Below, one piece after another: positions 23,691 to 35,913 of a DNA stretch of 64,000 nucleotides. Both the position numbers and the translations under genes were made by a program. This DNA comes from Magicicada septendecula (Eukaryota; Arthropoda; Insecta; Hemiptera; Cicadidae), in assembly GCA_034769895.1 (NCBI GenBank), contig CM068367.1, forward strand, positions 689,326,548-689,390,547, read 5' to 3'. The notes under the pieces are model-generated. The model was given only the letters and a program-made list of their open reading frames with translations. It did not search any database and had not been told where the DNA came from. The stretch's first letter is position 1, and each line of letters begins with the position of its first letter.

Positions 23691-24209
23691 TGTGAAATTA
23701 AATATAAACTTATATAGGCCTACACATAAGTAATTTATGAAAGAACAATTCGTTCCGAATTTAGTAAGTTGCAAAAATATTTTTAAGAATAAAGCCGTGT
23801 GTGCTTGCGTGCTGTAAGTAAACGTTTACTGCTACACATTCTACATTAAGCTCTACTCCTCAAGTCTCCTAGCTGGGAAAATGAAAGAGATGTCAGCTTT
23901 ATTTAATCATTTAAATGCCAAGAGGCTGTTATCAAGTATCGTGCAAATAAAACTCCACATACTTGGGACGACATCATAGAAGCAATCGCTGCAGACTGCG
24001 AGGCTCCTGATGCCAGACTAGAGGCTGGATTATATTACTATTACCCTTGAAGGATATAGCTAGGCTTATGTTCTTCGAGACTGGCTCCTAATAGCCTGTT
24101 AATTGTTTAAAGCTTCGATGTACCACAGATGGACACTGACTGAATTCTTATCTTGGTCAAAGAAAGAAGTTTCTTCTTCTGCTACCGAAAGGAGATAAGA
24201 ATATGTCTA

Positions 24210-24735
24210 TAAATAAGAAAACCAAATAAAATAAGCTGTAATTGAAATATAATCCAAACAGGACACGATAGGAATAGAGGTCGAGGCAGCAGACGTGTAG
24301 GAAGTTAGGGAAGGTCGATGTGCGTACTGCCGATCTAGGAATAAACAAAGATAACAACAGCACTACGATATCAGTGTACTAATTTAATGTAATTACTTGT
24401 CATTATAAAATATCTTGCTGCTGCATAAAAACCGGTAGAACGCTAATTCTATGGCTTTAATGGTGTTTACTACAAGGCATTATTAGCGATGGTTGCGTAG
24501 GTCGTCACTCATTTTAATGAATAGAATAAGGAAGCCCATCAAATAACATAGATTGCAGTCAGAGGTGGTGCTTACACACACACGCACGCGCGCCAACTTA
24601 CACACAAATCGGTTTACTTTTTATTTATCTTGTTTGAAATAAAATTTACAGAAACTTGTAATTAGTGATATACCAAATTAGTAAGCGTATTGAAGCCAAA
24701 TAATTAAAATAAAGGTTTTACTTTGACATGGTTTT
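24210..24735 (+). repeat. Large inverted repeat, left arm
   Basis: About 525 bases whose reverse complement matches 25347-25887. Shared landmarks from inside out are the CCATGGCAAAGTAAAA-like inner edge, TTTGGCTTCAA, CGCTTACTAATTTGGTA, ATCACTAATTACAAG, the CG/GT microsatellite, GCACCACCTCTGAC, TGAGTGACGACCTACG, CAGTACGCACATC, TTCCCTAACTTCCTACACGT, CTGCTGCCTC and CAGCTTATTTTATTTGGTTT. The arms differ by substitutions and indels, so the structure is not recent. No open frame with known homology is present. Confidence 0.9.
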
Positions 24736-25232
24736 TCTTCGGTTAGTAGTTAACAAGCAATGCTGTTTTGGTAAGAAATATTTATTCAAACAATGGCGGA
24801 TATGAGGAAGTGTCTGTAACATCCACGGAGGACCACACCAACATCGTATATATTAATGGTATATATATTCGGAGGAAGAATATATGAAGCGCATATGAAT
24901 ATGGGAAAGCGCATATGAAGCTATCATTTAGATGAAGGCAGTTTCAAAAACGTGCTGTTTGCTGTTGAACGCAGACAGTAGCCTACACTGTTGGACTCCT
25001 GACTGTGAGTGTCTATAGACCCGTTGATTATAATCACAGTAACTATGGTGATAACATACTTCCTTGAACCAATTCGATGTAAGGTAAGTAGAAATGTCAT
25101 TATTCAGACAAATATTACTCCCACAAAATTAAAAAATAAACATAAACACAAGCATACTAGTGGGAACTAGAGACATATCATTAACAAAAAGAATTAGAGA
25201 CATATCATTAACTGTACACCGAGAGCGCGTTG

Positions 25233-25333
25233 AAAACTGACTATCGAATACTATAAAGAATGCCTTTAAATTACTGCCTTCAAGAATCCTCTGGGTTTGT
25301 AATCATTCTTGATAGTATTCGGTAATCAGTTTT
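25233..25333. repeat. 101-bp hairpin in the loop of the large inverted repeat
   Basis: AAAACTGACTATCGAATACT at the left pairs with the right end, whose reverse complement reads AAAACTGATTACCGAATACT. The arms are about 29 bases with a few mismatches and enclose about 43 bases. Just upstream (25170-25217), AGAGACATATCATTAAC occurs twice as a direct repeat. Confidence 0.85.
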
Positions 25334-25346
25334 ATTAGCCGAATTA

Positions 25347-25887
25347 AACCATGGCAAAGTAAAATTTTTATTTTTATTATTTGGCTTCAACACGCTTACT
25401 AATTTGGTACATCACTAATTACAAGTTTCTGTAAGTTTAATTTCAAATAAGATAAATAAAAATTAAACCGATTTGTGTATAAGTTGGCGCGCGTGCGTGT
25501 GTGTGTGTAAGCACCACCTCTGACAGTGCAATCTATGTTATTTATGGCATTCCTTACCCTATTCATTAAAATGAGTGACGACCTACGGAGCCAACGCTAA
25601 TAATGCTATCTAGTAAATACCCTTAAAGCCATAGAATCAGCGTTTTACCGATTTTTGTGCAGCAGCGCGCTATTTTATAAATTACAAGTCATTACATTTA
25701 AATTAGTACACTGACACCCGACTTTTATCTTAGTGCTGTTATCTTTGTTTATTCCTTGTTCGGCAGTACGCACATCAACCTTCCCTAACTTCCTACACGT
25801 CTGCTGCCTCTCCCTTTTTTCCTACCGTGTCCTGTTTGGATTATATTTCAATTACAGCTTATTTTATTTGGTTTCGTTATTTAAAGA
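25347..25887 (-). repeat. Large inverted repeat, right arm
   Basis: Partner of 24210-24735, separated from it by about 610 bases. Together they form a 1.7-kb palindromic structure with a loop. It could be a foldback-type transposon with long inverted ends, or two copies of one repeat inserted head-to-head. I saw no flanking target duplication. Confidence 0.9.
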
Positions 25888-27235
25888 CGCAGCCTCGTTC
25901 CCTCTGAGCACATGCTTGCACACGTATGCTCCACTGGAACGTTAGCGCGGTTGCAATGCGATCTCACACATTGTACGTAAGTCTTCCAAAATTCTTCTAA
26001 ACATGCCTGAATTCGACCATGTGTATTTCGAATTTTCAAAAACGTACACGCTTTCAGCACGTCGTTTAAATCAATGGAAAAAATTGTTCAAGGCCTCAGA
26101 AAACCTGCTTAATTTCAGTGGGTTTCGTCATTTTCAACTGCAATTTCCTGTCGGTACTCCAGTCTACTGAAACATCTCCAGTAAGCTCTTTGCAATACCA
26201 TACACTCATCGCGGTGTTGAGTGCAAACTCTGCTTCGCCGGGTTAACGTCTGATAAAGTCTACGATACCCTGTCTTTCAGGCGAAATATCATATGTCCTA
26301 TGGTGATCTCTTACTGAAGTGTTACTGATTGTGCAGAAAAAGTGGAGATTAAAATGCCTCATCAATTTCATTTCTCTTTAAAGATTAACTTTCTACATAA
26401 CTATAAATATGTCTTTTGTTTTGAGTTTCTTTTTAAAACTTAAATTAAAAGATGACTGATTAAAGAGTAGAGACGCCAGTACTGGATACCCCTGTGTCGA
26501 GTGATAAACGTCGGAAACTGACCGTTTTCTGCATTAAAAAAAACTCATATTTGAAACAAAACTGTGGCCTTCAAAACGGACATTAAACACGATACAGCAA
26601 TATAGTTTTTAGTTTAATAACGACTACACATTATGTAAAATAATGTTTTCTGCGGCGGCCAGTACAAGTGTGGAAGTGTTAGGTATTACGTCACACATAG
26701 CCAACCGTAACGCATTAAAATTCACATATTTATTATACATTGTAATAGCCGGTGACCTCGCGGCACACACACACATGTACATATATATTTATTTGTTTAT
26801 TTATTCGTACGGAATGTGTACACATTTAAAACGGATGGCAGTTGATAAGTGTCTCCCACTTGGCCTTCATATAGGTTAATTTGTTCCATAATAGCTAATG
26901 TAATTTGCATTTAAAAAAAAACTTGAGCGATTTCTTAGACGGATAATATTTGCATATTGTTTTTTAATGTTAGTACTAACAGGAATTACATAATATTTAT
27001 GAGAATGTAATACGTATTATGTATAAGGTGATTAAGTAAATACGTAGACATGTCAACTAACGATAGCAGAGGACACCGGCCTCATGAGTGAATATTTCCT
27101 TGTCCTTTTTCGGATACCGTATCCACTTAACCTCAACCTTGACAATAATTACTTTGTTGATTTTGCTGTGGTGATGTCTTTTCATAGTGCTTCTCATGAT
27201 ATAAACATTTGTGTATATTTTTCAATAGTATTTGT
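25888..27235. other. No gene recognised
   Basis: No supported coding sequence. A 78-codon frame at 26643-26879 runs through a CA/TA-rich stretch and shows no resemblance to a known family. Confidence 0.45.
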
Positions 27236-27514
27236 CAGTGGGTAACTAGGGAGGGGGAAATCAGTTTGTGGGGGAAGATGAGACTAACTTCTGGGGGGGA
27301 GGTATGAGAAAAGCTTGAGTGTTGGACTCACCAATTTTCTCAGGGAAAGTGAGATATTTAAGATTGATCTCATACACAGTTACTTGCAAGGCTTATTTTA
27401 ACACATGTAACTGGCTTAGAAATAGGCTTATTTCAAGTGTCTATGGAATTCATTGAAATGTTTAATAGCTCTGGGGGGGGGGAGTGATCTCCCTGGTCCC
27501 CTCCTTTGTGACGA
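27236..27514 (+). mobile_element. Short hAT-like non-autonomous element, copy 1
   Basis: The left edge CAGTGGGTAACTAGGGAGG has the CAGTGG start common to hAT elements. The right edge, read in reverse, is CGTCACAAAGGAGGGGACC, a degenerate partner. Both ends have G-rich runs just inside. The reverse complement of 27370-27514 aligns with 53466-53600, sharing the CTCCCCCCCC run, CTATTAAA, TATTTCTAA and GTTAAAATA blocks. No coding capacity and no exact target duplication. Confidence 0.55.
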
Positions 27515-28219
27515 TTTCATTAAAAAAATATGTTAATTAATTAAATTGTTAATGTATAAGCTGAGAAATTTTAAAATTTTAATAAAATCTCACATTTTAA
27601 ACTAAATCTTATTGCTATCATTAAATAATAATAATATTTAATAAAAAGTCTAATAAGAAAATAAAAGGGAATACAATTGTACAGAAAGGGTAAAGCTTGT
27701 TAATTAATCCTGCATATACAGGCACTGACCAGAATTAACTTGTTTTCTGACCCCTAAACAAACTAAATATAATTGTAAATTTTGTTATTATTTAAATAAT
27801 TAAATAAGACCACTGTAATGTACTTTGATAACGTCTGTAACTAAGAATATCTCTATTTAATTATTTAATCAAACTTTAGTCCTTTAATTAAATTAGAAAC
27901 ATGGAACTACTTTTATGTTGACTAGTAATTGTCGCGAGATTACTACTCTTCCCCTAACTATTTTTGCCCACTTGCAATGGAGCGCTCACGCCGTAAGCTG
28001 CGTACAGCGTTGTTTCGCGACGCGTGTATAATTATGTGAATGGTTGGTTCAATGAATATTTAAATAACTAAATTTGTGCGGCGATGACATCTCTCTCAAT
28101 GAATAAATAACAAACTATGTAATTCATACATTACTACAAACATGAAGGTGATTTTCAACTAATCAATAATCATGTGAAGTGTATTACTGTGAAACAAACT
28201 TTCTATTTATTTATTATAA
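27515..28219. other. No gene recognised
   Basis: Very AT-rich DNA with many TTAATTAA-like segments. Nothing codes. Confidence 0.45.
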
Positions 28220-28295
28220 CTACAAGAATTACAACAGTCGTCTAAGATGAGAGTATCCTACAAGAATTACTACAGTCGCCTAAGATGAGAGTACT
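28220..28295 (+). repeat. 38-bp tandem duplication
   Basis: CTACAAGAATTAC followed by ACAGTCG, CTAAGATGAGAGTA occurs at 28220 and 28258, with two or three differences between copies. The following 130 bases are less AT-rich than the surroundings and may be part of an older unrecognised element. Confidence 0.85.
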
Positions 28296-29224
28296 TCACC
28301 CCGAATGATATAACAGTCTTCAGGAACATCACCGTCACCGGATACTAAGGCAACGACAGACCTTCAGGAAACCCACCAAGGACCGAAGAACCAATTCTGC
28401 AGCAAATACTGAAAACCAGGTGACATGGAGGCTTGTCTTCCATGGTTATGAGTTACTAAAATTATTACCCACAAAAGACAATTTAACTCACCACTTTTAA
28501 GACTTTAAAAGACAGACATTATATGTAACATGTAGTCTGTAATCTAATAACACTGGTTATAGCAAAAGAGTAAATGTTTAAACTAAAAGTTTTCTTGTTT
28601 TGAAAGATTAATAAAGTCCATTCTTCAAATGGCTCAATTTTCAATATTGTATATGGCAAGGTGACCATTATTAACTTAATATATATTCAATCCCGGATCC
28701 GTGGAATAAATTAAATAGATGTACATCATATTTTGAGGGCCCTTATGAAAGAGTAATATATATAATTATACTGTAAACTATATATGTTGAGAACTTTAAA
28801 TAGAGAACTTTATCTCATAATGTAATAAAGAGATGTCATCTGAGTACCGAGTAAACTGAGTGCATAAATCAACAGTCTCCCCTTCCCAATATCCTGATAT
28901 AAGAATTGTTTTATTTGTCGTGATTAATTTTCAGCTCGTCACAACGAAAGGCAGCCTGTATAATTGGCATAACCAATTAACGCGGGTTCCCTACGTTATA
29001 ACACAAGCTAAGATGTTATACCTTAGTTACGCCATTGAACCTTATTGCTTTTCCGTACGGTAATTCGTGAATCACATTACAATAATTAAAACACAAAACA
29101 ACAGTTGGTAAAGGTTTCACAATGTTTAACTTGGTAATACTCAGCTAAATCTGATATTCCTTTCAGTCAATTTCAGACAATTCTCAATGAGTATACACTA
29201 GTTACCCAGTTTACTCTTTGTGCT
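28296..29224. other. No gene recognised
   Basis: No family resemblance in any frame. Confidence 0.4.
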
Positions 29225-29530
29225 GGAGGAAGGCCTGAAGAATACCGTTCACAGAAAGAGTGACTAATAATGAGATAATGATGAGAGTGGATGAAAGAAA
29301 AATCTGTCCAAAATCATTGCGGAAAGAAATAGTATGTTGGTCACCTACTAAGCAAACTGCTTCGCCATCCTAATCGAAGGAATGGCTGAGGGGCTTAGTG
29401 GGAAAGGAAGGCCTAGACAAGAGTATATGGATGAAATAAAAGGAGAAAGAAAATATGTAGTGATTAAGGGACTGTCTTCGGAAGGGAAGACATTGCAAGC
29501 CCACCAACCTCTAAGCTGAGGCGGAGAAGA
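29225..29530 (+). pseudogene. LINE ORF2 C-terminal remnant
   Basis: Reading across frames on the plus strand gives RVTNNEIMMRVDERK, then SLRKEIV, a segment with LLRHPN, a stop-bearing EGMAEGL-like piece, and GKGRPRQEYMDEIKGERKYV. This is the common C-terminal layout of many LINE ORF2 proteins: R(V/I)xNxE, GHxLRH, GRGRPRxxYxDxIK. Stops and frame changes make it a fossil. Only the 3' end is present, consistent with 5' truncation. Possibly the same clade as 4786-5800. Confidence 0.75.
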
Positions 29531-31012
29531 AAAGATACTCTTTGCTGTATATCACTCAGTTGTATTTCAGAAAGCTCATTATATCGACATAGGTTTTTAC
29601 ATTAACAAGTGCAGTAGGTGCAGTAGTTTGAAACGTTTACCAAGTGTTGTTTGTGTTTCATTCTGTGTATATGTTTCAGAGTCTTTAGTTTGCCGTTACC
29701 TTTTTCGTTCTGACCCTTTTCGACCACATGTTGTACTTTAAGTTATAAGCCGATGTTGGCAATACATTAGGATATACACTTAATCTGGTCACAATGAATC
29801 CTCATAGGTGTGAAGTTTCGTAGGTCTTCGAATTACGAAGTGTTTTAATTTTTACGTTTACATGGATTTGTTTTAAGTTTCTTTATGAGTTTTAATGGAT
29901 TGATCAGTTGGTATTAACATTTTTCGATTCATCCATGTTTTGTGGAATTAGATTTACATGATAAGATGTCTGCGTGGTACTTGTGAGGATAAAATAACAA
30001 CAGCAGAAATATGGAGAAAGGGGGAGTCACACGGTGAAGAGCAAGTGAATTAGACGATTGGGGTTTGAGGGATGAAGAACTAAAAATGCAGGAATATCTC
30101 TATCCTGGAAACCGTATATTGCCCAAGTAAGAGAAGGCCGTAATAGTAGATAGTTAGGCGGACAAGAATTATGAAAAATTTAGCTACTAACCTAGAAGAG
30201 GAAAGGTTGAAAAAGAAAGAAAGAAAGAAGAAATAGAAGAAGGAGAAGAGGAAGAAAAACGCATCCACTTTCCAAAAACTTCAGTTGGGCAAATTATTGT
30301 TTGGATACTGAATGTACACCGTAGTAGGCCTATAGCTAAGAATGGACACCAATAGCATTGCATGTTTCCCTTGCAGATTATATTTCGATGTTATGCTGCA
30401 GATTATACAGTGCTGATCTCGGCTACTGGAAAATGTCACGTCCTATTTTTTTGAGATAGGCTAAGTCTTTTTACTGTTTACTGGTTCTTACTTTCTCTCC
30501 CTCCCTCTCTAGCCACTTTTCGTATACTCGTATTCCTTCTTAAGGGAAGTCCATCTTTTCCTAAGGTCATTCCTGACCCTTCTCTCAATGAATTTTTATC
30601 ATAACTGATCTAGTATTCCACATTAATCAGTAGTCTGTATCATGTATTATCTGAATGCTATCCGATAAGTTAGCTAAAAGGAATATGTAATAAGCAGAAT
30701 ATTAATATGCCATAATGATAAGTAAAGTTTTAACACTGAAAAACTACCGCTTTAATTTGTTTATAAACTTTGTAAATGAATACAAACAGGTAAGGCACAC
30801 GGAGACCACAGATGGTGTGTAACCATCGCAGACAAAATCCCCCAATAGCAGTTTCAACTACCAGTTTAGAAACATATAGGAGAAATTTGGAAACATTAAA
30901 TTAATAGATGCTGGAATATTATACAAAGCAATCAAAGTCATTGTTACTCCTACTCCCAAAGTATTATTTTGTTAAGAATTATGTAGGAAAACACAAGTAG
31001 GCTAGCATAATT
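29531..31012. other. No gene recognised
   Basis: AT-rich DNA with a GAAA/GAAG-rich purine tract at 30205-30258. The minus-strand frame over that tract is a Phe/Leu run and not a gene. Confidence 0.45.
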
Positions 31013-31468
31013 GTGCAGATGGTGACAGGCACGCTCTTGTTACACATAATCTGCCAAAAGCATAGACTTAAACGTTACAAACTTAATAACTTATATTACT
31101 GTACTAAAGTTAGGGCCTATATGTGTATAAAACAACGAAAAGTGAAAAAATCTGGCATGCTGACGACCAAACAGTTTTCCTTAGGAAGATCCAGTGAATG
31201 TGTTCCCCGAGGGCCAAACAACAGATATCTACCTGCTGTGCTGTCAACATCATCCACCTGCTACGTTGTTTACGGGTCAACAATAACGTGCGTGCTGACT
31301 CTCAGTCACGAAAGATTTGCCAATCGTCTGACAAGTTCTGCCTCCGAACGAAGTACAATGTGTTCAAAAAATATGAGGGGCTCAAGGCCAGCGTTTCATT
31401 TAATTTTCCTCAGCGTTATCTTAAAATCTCCCCACAACGTTGGTACGACTAAATCGACTTCATTGTGA
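31013..31468 (+). CDS. Uncharacterised open frame, 151 codons, doubtful
   Basis: This is among the longest plus-strand frames outside the retroelements. The predicted protein is Ser/Thr-rich with a basic N-terminal third and no motif I can recognise. There is no obvious splice-site structure, no hydrophobic signal segment, and the neighbourhood is non-coding. Codon content from about 31160 onward is less AT-biased than its surroundings, which could hint at an old exon or transposon piece, but chance is more likely. Confidence 0.12.
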   Translation: MQMVTGTLLLHIICQKHRLKRYKLNNLYYCTKVRAYMCIKQRKVKKSGMLTTKQFSLGRSSECVPRGPNNRYLPAVLSTSSTCYVVYGSTITCVLTLSHERFANRLTSSASERSTMCSKNMRGSRPAFHLIFLSVILKSPHNVGTTKSTSL

Positions 31469-32637
31469 ACGACCAATGTAAACATTGTCGGATAAACACA
31501 CAATCCTTCGTTCTGTTATCAATCTTTATTTCATTAAACGTATTTTTCACATTTTAAATTCGGTCGGTTATTACCCCACCAGTCATGGTTATTGCATAAG
31601 TAGTAAGGAAAACGGTTAACTGATTTTATCTAACGTTGATGGTCGAAACATTGACTTACACACTTTTCACTAGTATAATGCGATTTAGAATGTATTGGGT
31701 TAGCTTAACACATATACAAATCAGACGTTGGTTACAGTACACTATCAGCGTGTCAGATAGATAGGAAGCACTTCACGTTCCTTAGCTTTGGAGAATCGAT
31801 AGATTACAAAACAATAACCAAAATATCTGAAATCGTATATCTTTAACCAAGATTGTATTCAGTCAACAATTTAATTATTATTTAGGGCCTGAGTATTTTG
31901 TTCCCTTATTTTGAAGCAGCTTTTGAAAGCTGCTTCAAGAATATAGTAATACGATAAAATAAACAAGTGATACTGAAGAGTTGTCCAATAGAACCCTACA
32001 GTTCATTATCAAAATAAATTGTAAATGGGCTGGAAATGGTATGGTGCTGTTAGATTGGACCATAGTGGATCTCCCATGTTTTAATAAAAACACCCGCGAG
32101 TTGTTTGTTGGGAATTTGATTGTTAACTAAAAATTGTTGCCTTATCTATTGTTTTATTCGCGTGAGCTTGAAAACAGGAAATGTTATATCGATTTGGCGA
32201 CTGCTAAATGCTAATTTGTTTTAAAGGAAAACATTTCAACTTTATCAGTAGTATTTGCCAATTATTCTGCCTGGAATAAATTGATATCAAGGATGTGGTT
32301 AAACTAAACAAAATATAGCTTTGAACAAACAAACTGAGGTCATAGCTTAGTGCTAACAAGACAGACTATGTGAAGTGAAATGCCAGCGAGCTTAGTGTAG
32401 ACACCACGTGTGAGATGAAACCACTACTCTTAGTGGGTGCGTTTATACCTGTTGTCGAATAATACGAGAAGATGTAGTAGGCCTATAGTATTCACTGCTG
32501 GCTGCACGGTAGTAGCTGTGGCTTTTCGATATTTCCGCCATTCTCAATTTCTAATGTGCCAAATGGGGAGGTATTGGTCCCCGGTAGAACAACTTCTACC
32601 ATCTCATTTGAGCTTGTGCATGTCAACGAGAGGGAGT
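31469..32637. other. No gene recognised
   Basis: Contains the perfect palindrome at 31911-31938 and otherwise nothing identified. Confidence 0.45.
31911..31938. repeat. Perfect 28-bp hairpin
   Basis: TTGAAGCAGCTTT, a 2-base TG loop, then its exact reverse complement. The arms are 13 bp with no mismatch. Confidence 0.95.

Positions 32638-32688
<51 letters not shown>
32638..32688. repeat. (AG)n microsatellite
   Basis: About 50 bases of uninterrupted AG. Confidence 0.97.
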
Positions 32689-32691
<3 letters not shown>

Positions 32692-32739
32692 GCTTTAATC
32701 ATTTATCTCTCCGATAAACAATACTCAGGCTCTTCGCTG

Positions 32740-32831
32740 AGCAAATAAGTATGTACTGGAGTTCGTATCCAGTTCGTCGATTCGGTCGAAATTTTCAGCC
32801 TGAGACAAAAACATTTTCCAAGAGATTCAGG
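32740..32831 (+). repeat. About 95-bp direct repeat, copy 1
   Basis: GAGCAAATAAGTATGT at the start, GATTCGGTCGAAATTTTCAG in the middle and TGAGACAAAAACA near the end recur at 33794-33892 with few changes. Copy 2 has a small insertion containing TAGGCCTA. The family is unknown. Confidence 0.9.
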
Positions 32832-33793
32832 GCTGTGGCAGAAAATATTTATTTAATTGTTATTCAGTGAGAGTTGCGAGGTACTCGTATTGGTGAGGCG
32901 GCAATGCTGCACACTTCTGAGACTGGCAGTAGCGTATCTATCAGTAATCAAAAGAAGGAAAAAAGTCGAAAGAACCAATGACTGGATGGGTGGATGGTTT
33001 TTTGGGTGAAGCAGTAGAACAGGATGGTGCTTAATCCTAGATATAAAGAATCACAGCCAATTTAATCAAAATAATTTAGATACTATCCGCTCACACGTTA
33101 CGATTATCAGGCAATTTTATACGAACTCTGCTAGTTTTACTAAGGGCAAACAGAATACGAATACCGTGAATTTTTTGGAAAATATCCTATTACAACTAAA
33201 TTTTGGTATTGATAATTAAACAAACAGTCATTTTAATTATCTAGTGTCGACATTTTCTAGGTGATAATAGTAAGTACATTATCAAAAAATTATATTATCA
33301 TGTACAGAATTCGCATGTGGTACAATAAATAGGCATCGATCGGAACAAACCCGTCCAGTTTCTGTATGAAATGTTTTATTATAAGACTTTGGCTGTGTCG
33401 ACACTGTTTCGTGGTAGAGAATTTTGTCCGTTATCCAAGGTTTCTATTCGAACCGAGGAAGTGTGATACATTCGTAGGGTGAAGGGTTTCAATTCCTACG
33501 CACTGTAAAAGGTTGTGACATGGGGAAAGACTGAAAAATTATGGACTTTAATAAAATAATACAGTACTAAAAATTGGGTTGAATATCTGGACCAAACAAA
33601 CAGTGAAAGATTACTCTCTTTGGTTTAAGACACTGTACTTTTCCTATTTTACAGCTAGGCTCATAGTTGCTGGTAATGCGTCATCGCAAAATGAGCAAGA
33701 CAGAAAATGTTCAGTTAAAGAAAAATGACACTTGTGATAACTGAAAAAATGGCGTTGTTATTAATAATGAAAACCCACGAAAATTTTCCGCCG

Positions 33794-33892
33794 AGCAAAT
33801 AAGTATGTAGGCCTACTGGAGTTCATATCCAGTTAATCGATTCGGTCGAAATTTTCAGTCTGAGACAAAAACAACTTCGAAGGAATTCTGGG
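33794..33892 (+). repeat. About 95-bp direct repeat, copy 2
   Basis: Partner of 32740-32831 at an offset of about 1055 bases. One copy lies outside and one inside the candidate hAT boundaries. Confidence 0.9.
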
Positions 33893-34702
33893 ATCTTGGG
33901 GAATTCTCGACTATCATATAAAATCCGGATAGCCTATATAAAGAAATAAAAAGCACGATCGCGAAAACAGGGGGGCCAAGAAAGTAACGAGAAAGGCCAC
34001 CTATATAATACACGAAAAGCAGAAGAAGAAGAAGAAGAAGAAGGTTAGTCTTAAAATGTGTCAAATCGTTAATTAATTAGATTTCGATTAAACTTAATAC
34101 CACTACTGCGCTTAACTCGTTGAGTTATCGTAAACCTAAAAAATTACCTAGTTTGTTGCGGATTCATAAGACCTGTCATCAGCTTGATCTAAACGAATTT
34201 AGATTCTTTGAAATACTAAAGTTACGTATGATCGTATCTGTAACGTGTAATTACGTTAACAGTGACGTAAAGTAATTTACGTACCTCACACGCTTGTTGG
34301 CCTTCCAAAACTTGGGAAATTGAAGCATTATTACGCTGGTGTAACATAAACATTGCATGGCGTGTTGTTCTCCATGCAAATTACTTAAACCTGGTTCCAG
34401 AACAATACAAACGATAATAGGAGTAACAACATAATTGTTACCGACCGCTCGGTACAAAAAAAATTCGTTGTATTGTAAGAGGAAAATTTGGTTCAAACTA
34501 CACCTACACAATTAATAGCGGGTTGCTGTACCTATAATATGCGTAACTAGGCACGTTAGGGGTATTCAATTTTGTTTTCAACAAAAAATCGTTACGTGGT
34601 TCACAGGCAGAAGTAATAACTTTTTAATAAGGAAAATATTAACAAATTATATATAATTATGAGTATACTCTGTATACATATAGCTTCTCTCTACCTCTAC
34701 GT

Positions 34703-34812
<110 letters not shown>

Positions 34813-35913
34813 TGTTATTATAATTTTTATTAATAAGTTTATAGTTTTTTTGTTTATAGAGCTTTCCGCAGAAACTGGATTATCAGTTCAGTAAGTAGAT
34901 TTGCCGGATTTGAACCCCGAGGCTCTGTAAGCGGTCAACGTTCTCATCTGGAAACCTGATAACTACTGGGTTCAAAGCAGAAGACGTTTTCTCTAGTAGT
35001 AAGACAGTGTACACACAAGCGCGCGCACACACACACACACAGAGGGGGGAATGTGATTCTTTAGTAAACGGAAACGTAAATAAGAGTTTTATGTAAATCT
35101 AGTCCAATACGTGTTAAGGGATTTGTGACCGTATTGTCGCATGACATCCAGTTAAGAGTCAGATTTATTCATGGATAATTTATTATTATTATTATTTATT
35201 GGGTGCTTGCGATGAACAAATCTGTTCCAACTTTGATTGCGAAGTTCTCAATTGCTTTACACATTTGAAGATTCTTTTAAAATATTAATTTGCTTGAGAA
35301 AATTCTCCAGATTGGTGTCAAAAGTTGTTAGAGTCTTCTAAGAATTCGTAATAGTGTCACGGAGGCACATAGAAATATATGAAATCCACTCTTCTCACCA
35401 TATGGTGACTTCAAAGAAGCAGTTCAGTGAAACGAGAAGTCGATCGTTCATACTACGGGTACCATGGTACAAGGCAACCCGCAGGGGCTTGTTAAGGATA
35501 GGGGGGACGAACGAGACTGAACCCCCTCCCAGAGGGTAGAAAAAAGTTGACGAATTTTGTTAATCTCTTAACTTTCGGTCTGTTTTATTATTCGTTCAGC
35601 TGTATACGCTAATATAGTGGTAACTCTTTTTTAAATATATGAAAAGGTTTATTACACATTAGCGTGTATGTTTGAAATATGAAATATAGGAAAATCAACT
35701 CGGTCAGTATATTGTAAAGAAAGTTTCAATAACGCGTATTTTTATTGTGTTATTACTGGTTACATTAATGTGACTGATTTCAAGACGTTATCACGCACAT
35801 TTTTCAACCGCTTTAAGGATAGTAATGTTGATTAGTCTTAACTTGTTTGTCTTCTGTATGAAGCTGACTCGACTGCGGACCCCCCCCCAGGCCAAATTCT
35901 AGATACGCTACTG

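Noticed and set aside
31013..31468. A host gene exon
   Set aside because: The 151-codon frame has no recognisable domain, splice sites or neighbours; it is kept only as a low-confidence entry.
34895..34990. tRNA-like B-box (reverse complement GGTTCAAATCC) suggesting a tRNA or SINE
   Set aside because: No A-box at the right spacing and no cloverleaf could be drawn; a single B-box match is common by chance.
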